From assembly GCA_017427945.1 (NCBI GenBank), contig JAFRRT010000033.1:166846-230845 (forward strand): DNA of 64,000 nucleotides. Direction: 5' to 3'. This stretch comes from Muribaculaceae bacterium. GTDB lineage: Bacteria > Bacteroidota > Bacteroidia > Bacteroidales > Muribaculaceae. The translations under genes and the position numbers were made by a program. The notes beneath the pieces are model-generated. The model searched no databases. It was not told the DNA's origin and was given only the letters and a program-made list of their open reading frames with translations. Below, piece by piece: positions 17,141-25,295 of this stretch; the first letter of the stretch is position 1, and each line of letters starts with the position of its first letter.

Positions 17141-18592
17141 TTATGCCTCCAAACCGCGGTCAATGTTTCGTTTCAGGGCCTCGACATAGTTGTTGATGCG
17201 CTGCATCTCACGAGGAATCTGGATACGCTGTGGACAATGGCTCACACACTGGCCACACCCGATGCAATGGTCGGCCTGACGCAGTTTGGGAACACTGCGG
17301 TCATAGCCGATGAGGAACGCCTTGCGAGCGCGTGCATAGTCGGGATCGTTGCGGTCACGCGTGAGGTTGCCCTCGGCAATGCACTTATTATAGTGAGTGA
17401 GCACACCGGGAATATCGATGCCATAGGGGCACGGCATGCAATACTTGCAGTCGTTGCAGGGAATTGTGTTATAGCCCACAATCTCCTCGGCAACGCCATA
17501 GAGGAACTCTTTCTCCTCGTCATTCAGTTCCTCCAGCGGGCAATAGGTGCACAGGTTCTCCTTGAGGTGCTCCATATAGGTCATGCCGCTCAGCACGGTG
17601 AGCACGCGGGGGAATGAACCGACATAGCGGAAAGCCCATGAAGCAATGGTGCGCTGGGGGTCACGGGCCATGATTTTGCGTGCCAGCGGCTTTGGCAGCG
17701 AGGCAAGACGCCCACCCAGCAGCGGCTCCATGATGACTGCGGGGATGTTGCGTTTGTCGAGTTCGGCATACAGGTATTCGGCATTGGTATTCTCGGGCTC
17801 AAATTCCTTGGCATGCTTCCAGTCCAGATAGTTCATCTCAATCTGCACAAAGTCCCATTTGTACTTGTCATGGTTGGCCAGCAGATGGTCAAACACGGCG
17901 ATGTCGCCATGATAAGAGAAACCCAAGTTGCGGATGACGCCTTTCTCGCGCTGCTCCAACAGATAATCCAGGATACCATTGTCGATGTAACGGCTCTCAA
18001 AAACCTCCATCGCTGTCATCTCATTGAAACTACCACCGACAGAATGCAGCAGCAGATAGTCGATATAGTCCACCTGCAGTTCCTTGAGGGAGTTCTGGAA
18101 CATCTCGATGCTTGCAGCCCGTGACCATGTGTCAGGAGTGAAGTTGGACAGCTTGGTAGCAATAAAAAACTCATCACGTTTGTGACGGCTCAGGGCGATG
18201 CCGGTGGCGCGCTCACTAAGCCCCATGCAGTAAGCGGGCGACGTGTCAAAGTAGTTCACGCCATGCTCGATGGCATAATCAACCTGCTTGTTAATCATGT
18301 CCTGGTCCATCTTGTCATCGTTGCTACGACCGAAAGGCGTGCCGTTGGTAGCGGGTAATCGCATCATGCCGTAACCCAAAATGGAGACCTTCTCCTTGGT
18401 CTTGGGATTCTCACGATAGGTCATCTTTCCCACAGGAGGTTCCTGCTGGGGACCTTTCTTGTCATCACCAGTAGCACAGCTCACGATGGCAGGGACGGCG
18501 GCAGTTGCTGTTCCCAGTCCCAAAGCCTTGAGGAAAGTGCGACGGCTCAAGGTCTTGCCAACCTTATTCTCATTATGCTTATCGTTATTCAT
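17141..18592 (-). CDS. Tat-signal aldo/keto reductase with C-terminal ferredoxin domain
   Basis: 483 residues. N-terminal twin-arginine signal LSRRTFLKALGLGTATAA followed by a Cys (AIVSCATG), so probably a Tat-exported lipoprotein. AKR barrel about residues 55-380 with the tetrad Asp/Tyr in YFDTSPAYCMG, Lys in ATKLSN and His in YLLLHSVG. The C-terminus has CNDCKYCMPCPYGID and CIGCGQCVSHCPQ clusters for 4Fe-4S centres. NADPH is not expected in the periplasm, so electrons could come through the Fe-S domain from the polyferredoxin encoded 24 bp upstream (inference). Substrate unknown. Confidence 0.88.
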   Translation of the reverse strand: MNNDKHNENKVGKTLSRRTFLKALGLGTATAAVPAIVSCATGDDKKGPQQEPPVGKMTYRENPKTKEKVSILGYGMMRLPATNGTPFGRSNDDKMDQDMINKQVDYAIEHGVNYFDTSPAYCMGLSERATGIALSRHKRDEFFIATKLSNFTPDTWSRAASIEMFQNSLKELQVDYIDYLLLHSVGGSFNEMTAMEVFESRYIDNGILDYLLEQREKGVIRNLGFSYHGDIAVFDHLLANHDKYKWDFVQIEMNYLDWKHAKEFEPENTNAEYLYAELDKRNIPAVIMEPLLGGRLASLPKPLARKIMARDPQRTIASWAFRYVGSFPRVLTVLSGMTYMEHLKENLCTYCPLEELNDEEKEFLYGVAEEIVGYNTIPCNDCKYCMPCPYGIDIPGVLTHYNKCIAEGNLTRDRNDPDYARARKAFLIGYDRSVPKLRQADHCIGCGQCVSHCPQRIQIPREMQRINNYVEALKRNIDRGLEA

Positions 18593-18616
18593 AATCGTCT
18601 GATTTTCTTAAGGTTG

Positions 18617-20098
18617 TTATATCTCTTTATGCATCTCATGGCCCTCGACAAAGATGGCACTGTATGGCCTTGAGGGACAAACATACTCACATGTGCCGCA
18701 TCCGATGCACATGGCGATATTCACGGCGGGAACCATCGGCGAGGTATCATCTTCAGAGTTGCTGGGAACCATCATGATGGCACCAACTGGGCAATGGCGA
18801 GCACAGTTTCCGCACGACACGCCATCGGTGGTTATCAAGCAGTTTTCTTTAACCCAAACGGCATGTCCTATCATCGTCGAGGACTTCTGTGCCACGGTGA
18901 TGGGTTTAATCGCGCCTGTGGGGCACACGGTGGAGCACTCCACACACTCGGGGCGGCAAGCACCGCGCTCAAAGCTCATTTCGGGCTGCATCAGGCGCTG
19001 CGGGTCGCTCGAGGGACGCAACACGCCATTGGGACACTTGGCGACACACAGCTGGCAAGCAGTGCAATGCTGTGCAAAGTGCTTGGCACTTACCGAGCCT
19101 GGAGGCGTGATGGGCGTCGTGCGCTTGGCGGGCACCTTATCCTCAATGACAGCGAGGCCTCCATCCACCTTCTTGGCGGCCTGAGCCAGTGCGACATCGG
19201 CACCTACAATTGCAGTTCCTACAAGGAAGGCGCGACGGGCATCATCTGGTTTTTCGGCAGGTTGTATAGGCTGCACTGCAGCCTTGGGATGGCCATAGTG
19301 CAATGCATCAAACTTACACTTTTCCAAGCAGTTACCACAGGCCACACAACGTGTATAGTCCACCTTGTGCGTGGTAAAGTCGATGCAGGACGCCTTGCAG
19401 TTCTTGGTACACATGCTGCAGGACTTACACTTGTCGGCATCAAAATACACCTTAAGCCATGAGAAACGCGCCAACTGCGCCAAGATAGTACCCACGGGGC
19501 AGATGGTATTGCAGTAGGTTCGTCCGCCTCGCCATGCCAACACAACGATGATAATAAACGTTGCCAAAGCAATCAGGAAGGTGGGCAGACTCTTAATCCA
19601 CACATCGACACCATAGAAAGCGTAGCTGTCAACTCGTTCGGCAATGGCAGCAAGCAGGTTATTACCCCACTGATACACAGGCAGTAACAAGTTTGCTACC
19701 ATGCGGCCGTAGCTGCTGTAGGGCGCCAATAATGCTACCAGCGAGTGGATGCCGGCTATGAAGGCTATGATGAACAACGCCAACACACCGTAGCGCAACC
19801 ATCGCTTCTCGGGGCTTGCCGTGAAGCGGTTTTTCTTGCGCTTGCCATGAATCCATGAGACGATGTCCTGGAAGATGCCCAACGGACAGATGACCGAGCA
19901 ATATATGCGCCCAAAGATAAGAGTCAGCAGCACCAGAGCCACGATGACCACTACATTGAGCGCCAACAATGCCGGCAGGAACTGGATGCGGGCCGTCCAC
20001 CCCAGGAAGTGGTGCAATGTGCCGCTCACATCAAGAAACAGCAGCGTCACCATGACCATCATGAGTGCCGCCAGCGTTATGCGGATTTTCCTTAACAT
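18617..20098 (-). CDS. NapH/NapG-like membrane polyferredoxin
   Basis: 493 residues from the ATG at 20098 (MLRKIRITLAAL); a longer frame to 20164 is excluded because it runs through the promoter. The N-terminal 220 residues have about five membrane segments with two NapH-type CxxxCP motifs (YCSVICPLG, YCNTICPVG). Two ferredoxin clusters follow (CKSCSMCTKNC, CVACGNCLEKC), then a second hydrophobic, twin-Arg-preceded segment (ARRAFLVGTAIVGADVALA, about 288-305) and four more cysteine clusters ending with CIGCGTCEYVCPS. The layout resembles NapH fused to NapG. It would move electrons from quinol to a periplasmic partner, here likely the Tat reductase next to it. Confidence 0.85.
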   Translation of the reverse strand: MLRKIRITLAALMMVMVTLLFLDVSGTLHHFLGWTARIQFLPALLALNVVVIVALVLLTLIFGRIYCSVICPLGIFQDIVSWIHGKRKKNRFTASPEKRWLRYGVLALFIIAFIAGIHSLVALLAPYSSYGRMVANLLLPVYQWGNNLLAAIAERVDSYAFYGVDVWIKSLPTFLIALATFIIIVVLAWRGGRTYCNTICPVGTILAQLARFSWLKVYFDADKCKSCSMCTKNCKASCIDFTTHKVDYTRCVACGNCLEKCKFDALHYGHPKAAVQPIQPAEKPDDARRAFLVGTAIVGADVALAQAAKKVDGGLAVIEDKVPAKRTTPITPPGSVSAKHFAQHCTACQLCVAKCPNGVLRPSSDPQRLMQPEMSFERGACRPECVECSTVCPTGAIKPITVAQKSSTMIGHAVWVKENCLITTDGVSCGNCARHCPVGAIMMVPSNSEDDTSPMVPAVNIAMCIGCGTCEYVCPSRPYSAIFVEGHEMHKEI

Positions 20099-20145
20099 AA
20101 TGAAATGATTTTGGCCGAAAAGTGAATGAAAAATAGTTGACTGTG

Positions 20146-20175
20146 CAAAATTAATAAAAAACAAGCATTTTACAA
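20146..20175 (-). promoter_or_regulatory. Promoter of the polyferredoxin-AKR-cvpA operon
   Basis: Minus strand: TTG at 20173-20175 and TAATTTTG at 20146-20153, spacing 19 bp. Start near 20139, leader about 40 nt to the ATG at 20098. It decides the start choice for the polyferredoxin. Confidence 0.6.
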
Positions 20176-20311
20176 CAATGCGCTCTTTTTAAATCATTCT
20201 TTTTAGGCCTGTTAAGTCAGAAAACCACCGATAATCATAAAAGGTAAATGAAAGAGCTATACCGCTCTCCCCCACCCTTTTATCTGCCTTTTTGAATGTA
20301 TCAACATTCCC

Positions 20312-20350
20312 ATAAAAACCAAGGAGTGCAGGCATGGCCCACACTCCTTA
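20312..20350 (-). terminator. Terminator after the SPFH gene
   Basis: Minus strand: AAGGAGTG (20349-20342) pairs with CACTCCTT (20328-20321), followed by GG and TTTTT. Placed 32 bp after the SPFH stop codon. Confidence 0.85.
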
Positions 20351-20377
20351 GATTTATTGAAAAAACTATTATATCTC

Positions 20378-20387
20378 TACCCTACTC
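20378..20387 (-). repeat. GAGTA/GGGTA pentamer pair at the SPFH stop codon
   Basis: On the minus strand GAGTAGGGTA spans the TAG stop of the SPFH gene. The same 13-mer AAGAGTAGGGTAG or a close form recurs just after uvrC (27146) and after the Xaa-Pro aminopeptidase (28942). Confidence 0.4.
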
Positions 20388-21353
20388 TTTTGGAGCATCG
20401 TTGTTACCGAAGAGTTCCTTGATTCCGCCGATGGAGCCTAAAAGATTAGTGGCCTCATAAGGCAGGTAAACGGTCTTGGTCTTATCGCCGCTTGCCACGG
20501 TATCGAGCATCTGAATATACTTCTGGGCAAGCAGGTAGTTGGCCGGGTTGGTGCTCTGCCCTACTGCCTGGGTGATCTTGTCGATAGCGATAGCCTCGGC
20601 CTCGGCCTTACGAATGCGAGCCTGAGCTTCACCTTCGGCCCTGAGGATTTCGGTCTGCTTGTCGGCCTCAGCCTGGTTGATCTTTGCGGTCTTCTGACCT
20701 TCGGACTGCAAGATAGCGGCCTGCTTTTGACCTTCACTGGTAAGAATAGTAGCACGTTTGTTACGCTCGGCCTGCATCTGCTTCTCCATAGCCTGGAGAA
20801 CGGTTTGAGGCGGCTGAATGTCCTGTAACTCAACGCGATTTACCTTGATACCCCACTTGTTGGTTGCATCATCAAGGACAGCACGCAACTTGGAGTTGAT
20901 GGTGTCACGCGAGGTAAGAGTCTGGTCCAGCTCAAGTTCACCAATGATGTTACGTAACGTCGTCTGCGAGAGCTTCTCGATAGCGTTAGGCAGATTATTG
21001 ATCTCATACACAGCCTTGAACGGGTCCATAATCTGGAAATAAAGCAAGGCATTGATTTGAGTCATAACGTTATCCTTGGTGATCACATTCTGCTTGTCGA
21101 AGTCATATACCTGTTCACGCAGGTCGATGACATTGGTCGTGCGGTAGCGTCCGTGCTCATAGGCGACGATATTCTTGGCGCGGTCGATAAACGGTATAAT
21201 GACGTTGATACCGGGCTTCAGCGTTGCGTAATATTTACCCAGGCGCTCGATGATTTTGGTTTCACTCTGCGGAATGATGACAAGGCTGTTCTTGACCAGA
21301 ATCAGAGCCAACAGGATAACAACAACAAGAAAAATCATTAATTCGGTTCCCAT
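20382..21353 (-). CDS. SPFH/band 7 (stomatin-like, QmcA-type) membrane protein
   Basis: 323 residues: one N-terminal membrane segment (about 4-25), a PHB/SPFH domain (NSLVIIPQSETKIIERLG, GINVIIPFIDRAKN, about 25-190), then a long alternating charged coiled coil (about 190-260, EGQKQAAILQSEGQKTAKIN) and a short tail. Stomatin-like proteins form membrane microdomain scaffolds and often pair with NfeD, whose gene lies 53 bp upstream on the same strand. The operon pairing supports the QmcA/YbbK type. Confidence 0.93.
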   Translation of the reverse strand: MGTELMIFLVVVILLALILVKNSLVIIPQSETKIIERLGKYYATLKPGINVIIPFIDRAKNIVAYEHGRYRTTNVIDLREQVYDFDKQNVITKDNVMTQINALLYFQIMDPFKAVYEINNLPNAIEKLSQTTLRNIIGELELDQTLTSRDTINSKLRAVLDDATNKWGIKVNRVELQDIQPPQTVLQAMEKQMQAERNKRATILTSEGQKQAAILQSEGQKTAKINQAEADKQTEILRAEGEAQARIRKAEAEAIAIDKITQAVGQSTNPANYLLAQKYIQMLDTVASGDKTKTVYLPYEATNLLGSIGGIKELFGNNDAPKE

Positions 21354-21406
21354 AATGTGATATTTTAGAAATTAAAAGTTTTTGAAAATTTGCTGACACG
21401 CTTTTT

Positions 21407-21856
21407 TTATACGGGTTCGACGGTCAGGATGATACTATCCATATTTACCACGCGCACACGCACGTCCTTATCAATGGCACTGCCGTCAGTGCTGCGGGCT
21501 TTCCAATCATCGCCATCGATGGCGACACGGCCATATCCACCGGCGTCGATGGACTCGCTCACGCGTCCCTCCTGCCCTATCATGGCCTCGGCATTGCTCA
21601 GGCGTTCGCGTTGGGGCTTATGCAGTTTCTTGAGAAGTGCCGGCCGAACCAGCAACAGGCTCAATGCCGAAACAACGGCAAAAACAATGATTTGCCATGT
21701 GAGGTTTGCACCGCATCCGGCAACGATGGCACTGACAGCAGCACCGATGGCAAAGCACAAGATGAAGAAATCTCCAGAAGACAGTTCCAGAATCAGGCAC
21801 AAGATGGAAATGATCACCCAAATGAGCCATAAATTAGTAGTGAAAAAGTCAATCAT
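21407..21856 (-). CDS. NfeD family protein (short form)
   Basis: 149 residues: membrane segments at about 8-30, 33-52 and 55-75, followed by a C-terminal OB-fold-like beta domain (AMIGQEGRVSESIDAGGYGRVAIDG, given here as AMIGQEGRVSES and GRVAIDGDDWKARS). This is the short NfeD form without the ClpP-type protease domain. NfeD and SPFH proteins form complexes; the two genes form an operon here. First gene of the unit, with a leader of about 155 nt. Confidence 0.88.
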   Translation of the reverse strand: MIDFFTTNLWLIWVIISILCLILELSSGDFFILCFAIGAAVSAIVAGCGANLTWQIIVFAVVSALSLLLVRPALLKKLHKPQRERLSNAEAMIGQEGRVSESIDAGGYGRVAIDGDDWKARSTDGSAIDKDVRVRVVNMDSIILTVEPV

Positions 21857-22016
21857 AGTTGTATCGTTTTAAAAGTTATAATAATCTCATTTTTGTCTTC
21901 TATCCGTTAGACGCATCTCACTCTGGAAAAACTACAATCGTTCGTGAATTTAATTCACATGGTCACTCTCATCCGCTAAAAACTCATATTGGGCGAACTC
22001 GTCGGGAAACCACCCC
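21857..22016 (-). other. Long nfeD leader with a 15-bp palindrome
   Basis: From the predicted start near 22010 to the nfeD ATG there are about 155 nt without a gene. The segment holds the perfect palindrome GTGAATT-T-AATTCAC at 21944-21958, a possible operator or a small hairpin. No known riboswitch was recognised. The rest of the gap to 22330 holds the two divergent promoters and A/T-rich sequence. Confidence 0.4.
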
Positions 22017-22050
22017 CAAAGGTACGTAATTACTGTTAATACTGCAAAAA
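22017..22050 (-). promoter_or_regulatory. Promoter of nfeD-SPFH
   Basis: Minus strand: TTTTTG at 22045-22050 and TACCTTTG at 22017-22024 with 20-bp spacing; an almost ideal Bacteroidales promoter. Confidence 0.7.
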
Positions 22051-22276
22051 TTATACCAAATTTATTCAGATATACACCATTAGGTATTCAAAAACTTCAG
22101 AATTTTTAATTCTCAGACGGTTAAATGGGCGTTTTTGCCTGTTTTACAGCGAATTTTGCATTTTGCGCATTTTTTCAGAAAAATCGGATAGGGGGCAAAA
22201 ATGGAAATTTTGGCTACAACGGCACAACAATCACAGTTTCGACACCGCATTGGCATCAATTCTTGCCAATTTATGC

Positions 22277-22305
22277 TTGTTTGTCAAAATAATGTGTTAT
22301 CTTTG
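22277..22305 (+). promoter_or_regulatory. Promoter of ybeY-mnmG
   Basis: TTG at 22277-22279 and TATCTTTG at 22298-22305, spacing 18 bp. Start near 22312, only about 19 nt before the ybeY ATG at 22331. This rules out the longer frame from 22163. Confidence 0.7.
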
Positions 22306-22330
22306 TGTCCCGTTTTCAGATAACAAAGAA

Positions 22331-22771
22331 ATGACCGAAATCAACTACATGACCCAAGGCAAAGCCGCCATGCCCATGCTTGACAAGCCAGCCATCCAGG
22401 ATTGGATTGTCAAGGTGGCTCAGCAACATGAGCAAAAGGTGGGATGCCTGACTTATGTCTTCTGCGACGATGAGTTTATCCTGAAGACCAATGTGGAGTT
22501 TTTGGGTCATGACTACTACACCGACATCATCACGTTTGACTACACCAATTCAAGGCACATCGCCGGCGATATGGTCATCTCGCTTGATACCGTGCGCAGC
22601 AATGCCGAAGGAATGGGCGTGCCTTATGAGACCGAACTGATGCGCGTGATGATTCATGGCGTGCTGCACCTGTGCGGCATCAACGACAAGGGTCCCGGTG
22701 AACGGGAGATCATGGAACAGCACGAGAATAATGCCCTTGCCATTCTGCCCGACAACGTTTTCCTGAAATGA
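22331..22771 (+). CDS. ybeY: YbeY, rRNA maturation endoribonuclease
   Basis: 146 residues from the ATG at 22331 (MTEINYMTQGKAAMPML). Zinc-endoribonuclease of the UPF0054 family, acting in 16S rRNA 3' maturation and ribosome quality control. The active-site helix reads RVMIHGVLHLCGINDKG: two zinc His are present, and the usual third His of GYDH is Asp here, a change I believe is common in Bacteroidota. Upstream the motif DIITFDYTNSRHIAGDMVIS is typical. The stop overlaps the mnmG start by 4 nt. Confidence 0.93.
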   Translation: MTEINYMTQGKAAMPMLDKPAIQDWIVKVAQQHEQKVGCLTYVFCDDEFILKTNVEFLGHDYYTDIITFDYTNSRHIAGDMVISLDTVRSNAEGMGVPYETELMRVMIHGVLHLCGINDKGPGEREIMEQHENNALAILPDNVFLK

Positions 22772-24645
22772 GACAAGACTATGATGTCATAGTGGTGGGA
22801 GCCGGACATGCCGGCTGCGAGGCCGCCTGTGCGGCAGCCCGCTTGGGATCGCAGACACTACTCATCACCATCGACATGAACAAAATCGCTCAGATGAGCT
22901 GCAATCCTGCCGTCGGCGGCATTGCCAAGGGGCAGATTGTGCGTGAAATCGATGCGATGGGAGGGCAGATGGGCATTGTAACCGACCGTAGCAGTATCCA
23001 GTTCCGCATGCTCAACCGCAGCAAGGGCCCTGCTATGTGGAGCCCGCGCTCACAGAGCGACCGCCAACAGTTCATTCTGGAATGGCGTAAAGTGCTCGAG
23101 AACACGCCAAATCTGTACCTGTGGCAGGATTCCGTCAATGAATTCATCATCGAGAGTGGGGTAGTGCTGGGTGTCAAAACCGTCCTCGGCATGACATTCA
23201 ATGCCCATGCAGTGATTCTTACCGCCGGCACTTTTCTCAACGGATTGATGCATGTTGGAAGGGTACAGACGCCCGGCGGACGTGTTTCGGAACCGCCTGC
23301 AACTGGCATTACCGAGCAACTGGCATCCCTGGGCTTTATCGTGGGACGCATGAAAACGGGCACTCCGCCACGCCTTGACGAGCGCACCATCGACTTCACG
23401 CAGTGCATCCGACAGGACGGTGAAAACGATTTCCATCACTTCTCCTACATGCCCAGCATCACCTCAGAGCTACCGCAGCGTCCCTGCTGGATTGTCCACA
23501 CCAACGAACAAGTGCATGAGGTGTTACGTGAGGGACTGCCGCAATCGCCACTTTATAATGGCCAAATCACCAGCATCGGTCCCCGTTACTGTCCCAGCAT
23601 AGAGACCAAAATCGTGACTTTTGCCGAAAAGACATCGCACCAGCTCTTCATCGAGCCCGAGGGTTCTTATACCCACGAGATGTACTTGAACGGTTTCTCG
23701 TCATCGCTGCCCTGGGAAGTACAGTTCAATGCGTTGCGCCATATCCCGGCACTGCGCGATGTCCATGCTTTCCGTCCCGGTTATGCCATCGAGTATGACT
23801 TCTTTGATCCCACACAGCTCAATCACACGCTGGAATCCAAAATCATAAAGAACCTGTTCCTCGCCGGACAAGTTAACGGAACAACAGGCTATGAGGAAGC
23901 GGCAGGGCAGGGGCTTATTGCCGGAATCAACGCTCATCAGAACGCCACTGGCGGCGAACCGTTCACATTGGGGCGCAACGAGGCCTACATCGGTGTGCTC
24001 ATCGATGACCTGGTGACCTGTGGTGTGGACGAGCCTTACCGCATGTTCACCTCGCGTGCCGAGCACCGCATTCTGCTACGCCAGGACGATGCCGACATGC
24101 GCCTGACCGAGAAAAGCTACCGCCTGGGCCTCGCCACGCGCGAGCGCTATGACCTGATGGTGGCAAAAAAGGAGCAGATGGAACGCCTTACCGCCTTCTG
24201 CCGCGAATTTACCGTTAAGGCGGCCGCCATCAACCCCTTCCTGGAAGCCAACGGCATGCAACCCTTAACACAAGGACAACGTCTGCACGACCTGCTGCTG
24301 CGTCCGCAACTCAACATGGCGACACTTGCACAGGCTCTGCCTGAACTCCAGGAGCAGATTGACAACCTTGAAAACGATAGGCGAGAGGAGATTGTCGAAG
24401 CCGCCGAAATCGCCATCAAGTACAAAGGCTACATCGAGCGCGAATCACTCATTGCCGAGCGCGTATCAAGGCTCGACAACGTTACCCTCAAGGGTAAGTT
24501 TGACTACAGCCAGATACACCAGATTTCCACCGAGGCGCGACAAAAGCTCCAAGCCATCGACCCTGTGACGGTAGGGCAGGCATCACGCATCCCCGGCGTC
24601 TCTCCAAGCGACATCAACGTCCTGCTCGCTCTGTTGGGCAGATAA
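22768..24645 (+). CDS. mnmG: MnmG (GidA), tRNA U34 carboxymethylaminomethyl synthase subunit
   Basis: 625 residues, full length. FAD-binding N-terminus DVIVVGAGHAGCEAA, then SCNPAVGGIAKGQIVREIDA, TAGTFLNGLMHVG, LKTGTPPR-type segment (MKTGTPPRLDERTID) and EGSYTHEMYLNG, and the C-terminal helical domain with IKYKGYIERE. With MnmE it installs the cmnm5 group on U34 of several tRNAs. Often found near replication origins as gidA; here it is followed after 3 bp by a parS site. Translationally coupled to ybeY by an ATGA overlap. Confidence 0.97.
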   Translation: MRQDYDVIVVGAGHAGCEAACAAARLGSQTLLITIDMNKIAQMSCNPAVGGIAKGQIVREIDAMGGQMGIVTDRSSIQFRMLNRSKGPAMWSPRSQSDRQQFILEWRKVLENTPNLYLWQDSVNEFIIESGVVLGVKTVLGMTFNAHAVILTAGTFLNGLMHVGRVQTPGGRVSEPPATGITEQLASLGFIVGRMKTGTPPRLDERTIDFTQCIRQDGENDFHHFSYMPSITSELPQRPCWIVHTNEQVHEVLREGLPQSPLYNGQITSIGPRYCPSIETKIVTFAEKTSHQLFIEPEGSYTHEMYLNGFSSSLPWEVQFNALRHIPALRDVHAFRPGYAIEYDFFDPTQLNHTLESKIIKNLFLAGQVNGTTGYEEAAGQGLIAGINAHQNATGGEPFTLGRNEAYIGVLIDDLVTCGVDEPYRMFTSRAEHRILLRQDDADMRLTEKSYRLGLATRERYDLMVAKKEQMERLTAFCREFTVKAAAINPFLEANGMQPLTQGQRLHDLLLRPQLNMATLAQALPELQEQIDNLENDRREEIVEAAEIAIKYKGYIERESLIAERVSRLDNVTLKGKFDYSQIHQISTEARQKLQAIDPVTVGQASRIPGVSPSDINVLLALLGR

Positions 24646-24648
24646 CGA

Positions 24649-24664
24649 TGTTCCACGTGAAACA
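24649..24664. other. parS: parS site 1 (ParB binding)
   Basis: TGTTCCACGTGAAACA, a full match to the chromosomal parS consensus TGTTnCACGTGAAACA. It lies in the 46-bp gap between mnmG and apt. ParB loads here and spreads by CTP-dependent sliding; ParA then separates origins. parS sites cluster near oriC in most bacteria. Confidence 0.88.
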
Positions 24665-24691
24665 ATTAACACTTAAAATACTGATTTTCAG

Positions 24692-25225
24692 ATGAATGAC
24701 CAAGAATTAGCAAAAGTAAAAAGCGTTGTGCGCAACATCCCTGACTTCCCTGTTCCAGGCATCCAGTTCAAGGACCTGACCACCGCCTTCAAAGATCCCG
24801 AGGCGCTGGAAATCATGGCAAAAGCCCTGATTGACATCTACGGTGACAAGGGTGTGACCAAGGTGGTGGGTGTTGAGGCACGCGGATTCATCGGCGGTGC
24901 CATTCTCGCCAACAGGTTAGGGGCAGGATTTGTTCCCCTGCGTAAGCCCGGCAAACTGCCCGCCGAAGTCATCCAGAAGTCTTATGCCAAGGAGTACGGG
25001 ACCGACACACTCGAAATCCACAAGGACGCCATCACTCCTGACGATGTGGTAGTCATCCACGATGACCTACTCGCCACCGGAGGGACCATGCTCGCCGCTT
25101 ATGAGCTGGTGAAGTCCATGAACCCCAAGAAGGTTTATGTCAACTTCATCTGCGACCTCGCTGACCTGCACGGTAGGGAAGTGTTCCCGCCCGAGGTGGA
25201 AGTGACCTCATTGTTCACCTTCTAA
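24692..25225 (+). CDS. apt: Adenine phosphoribosyltransferase
   Basis: 177 residues. Salvages adenine to AMP with PRPP. Contains the N-terminal PDFPVPGIQFKDLT segment of Apt, VVGVEARGFIGGAILANRLG, KPGKLP and the PRPP-binding loop VVIHDDLLATGGTM (about residues 110-124). Length is standard. It starts 27 bp after parS site 1 and is followed by a 9-bp tandem array and uvrC. Confidence 0.95.
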   Translation: MNDQELAKVKSVVRNIPDFPVPGIQFKDLTTAFKDPEALEIMAKALIDIYGDKGVTKVVGVEARGFIGGAILANRLGAGFVPLRKPGKLPAEVIQKSYAKEYGTDTLEIHKDAITPDDVVVIHDDLLATGGTMLAAYELVKSMNPKKVYVNFICDLADLHGREVFPPEVEVTSLFTF

Positions 25226-25251
25226 GAGCCTGTCGCTTCACCCTCCAGCAC

Positions 25252-25287
25252 ATCCAGAACTTCTAGATAATCTAATATATCTAGAGC
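25252..25287 (+). repeat. 9-bp tandem array (4 units, ATCTAGAnn type)
   Basis: Units ATCCAGAAC, TTCTAGATA, ATCTAATAT and ATCTAGAGC run head to tail between apt and uvrC, ending 8 bp before the uvrC ATG. The same unit family, including exact ATCTAGATA and ATCTAGAGC, forms the array at 51865. Confidence 0.8.
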
Positions 25288-25295
25288 AATAAACG

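Noticed and set aside
22331-22771. YbeY as inactive because the third zinc His is Asp
   Set aside because: The first two His and the surrounding helix are intact, and I believe this change is usual in Bacteroidota; not evidence of decay.
25252-25287. Possible CRISPR array from repeated ATCTAGA units
   Set aside because: Units are 9 bp with no spacers; no cas genes in the window.
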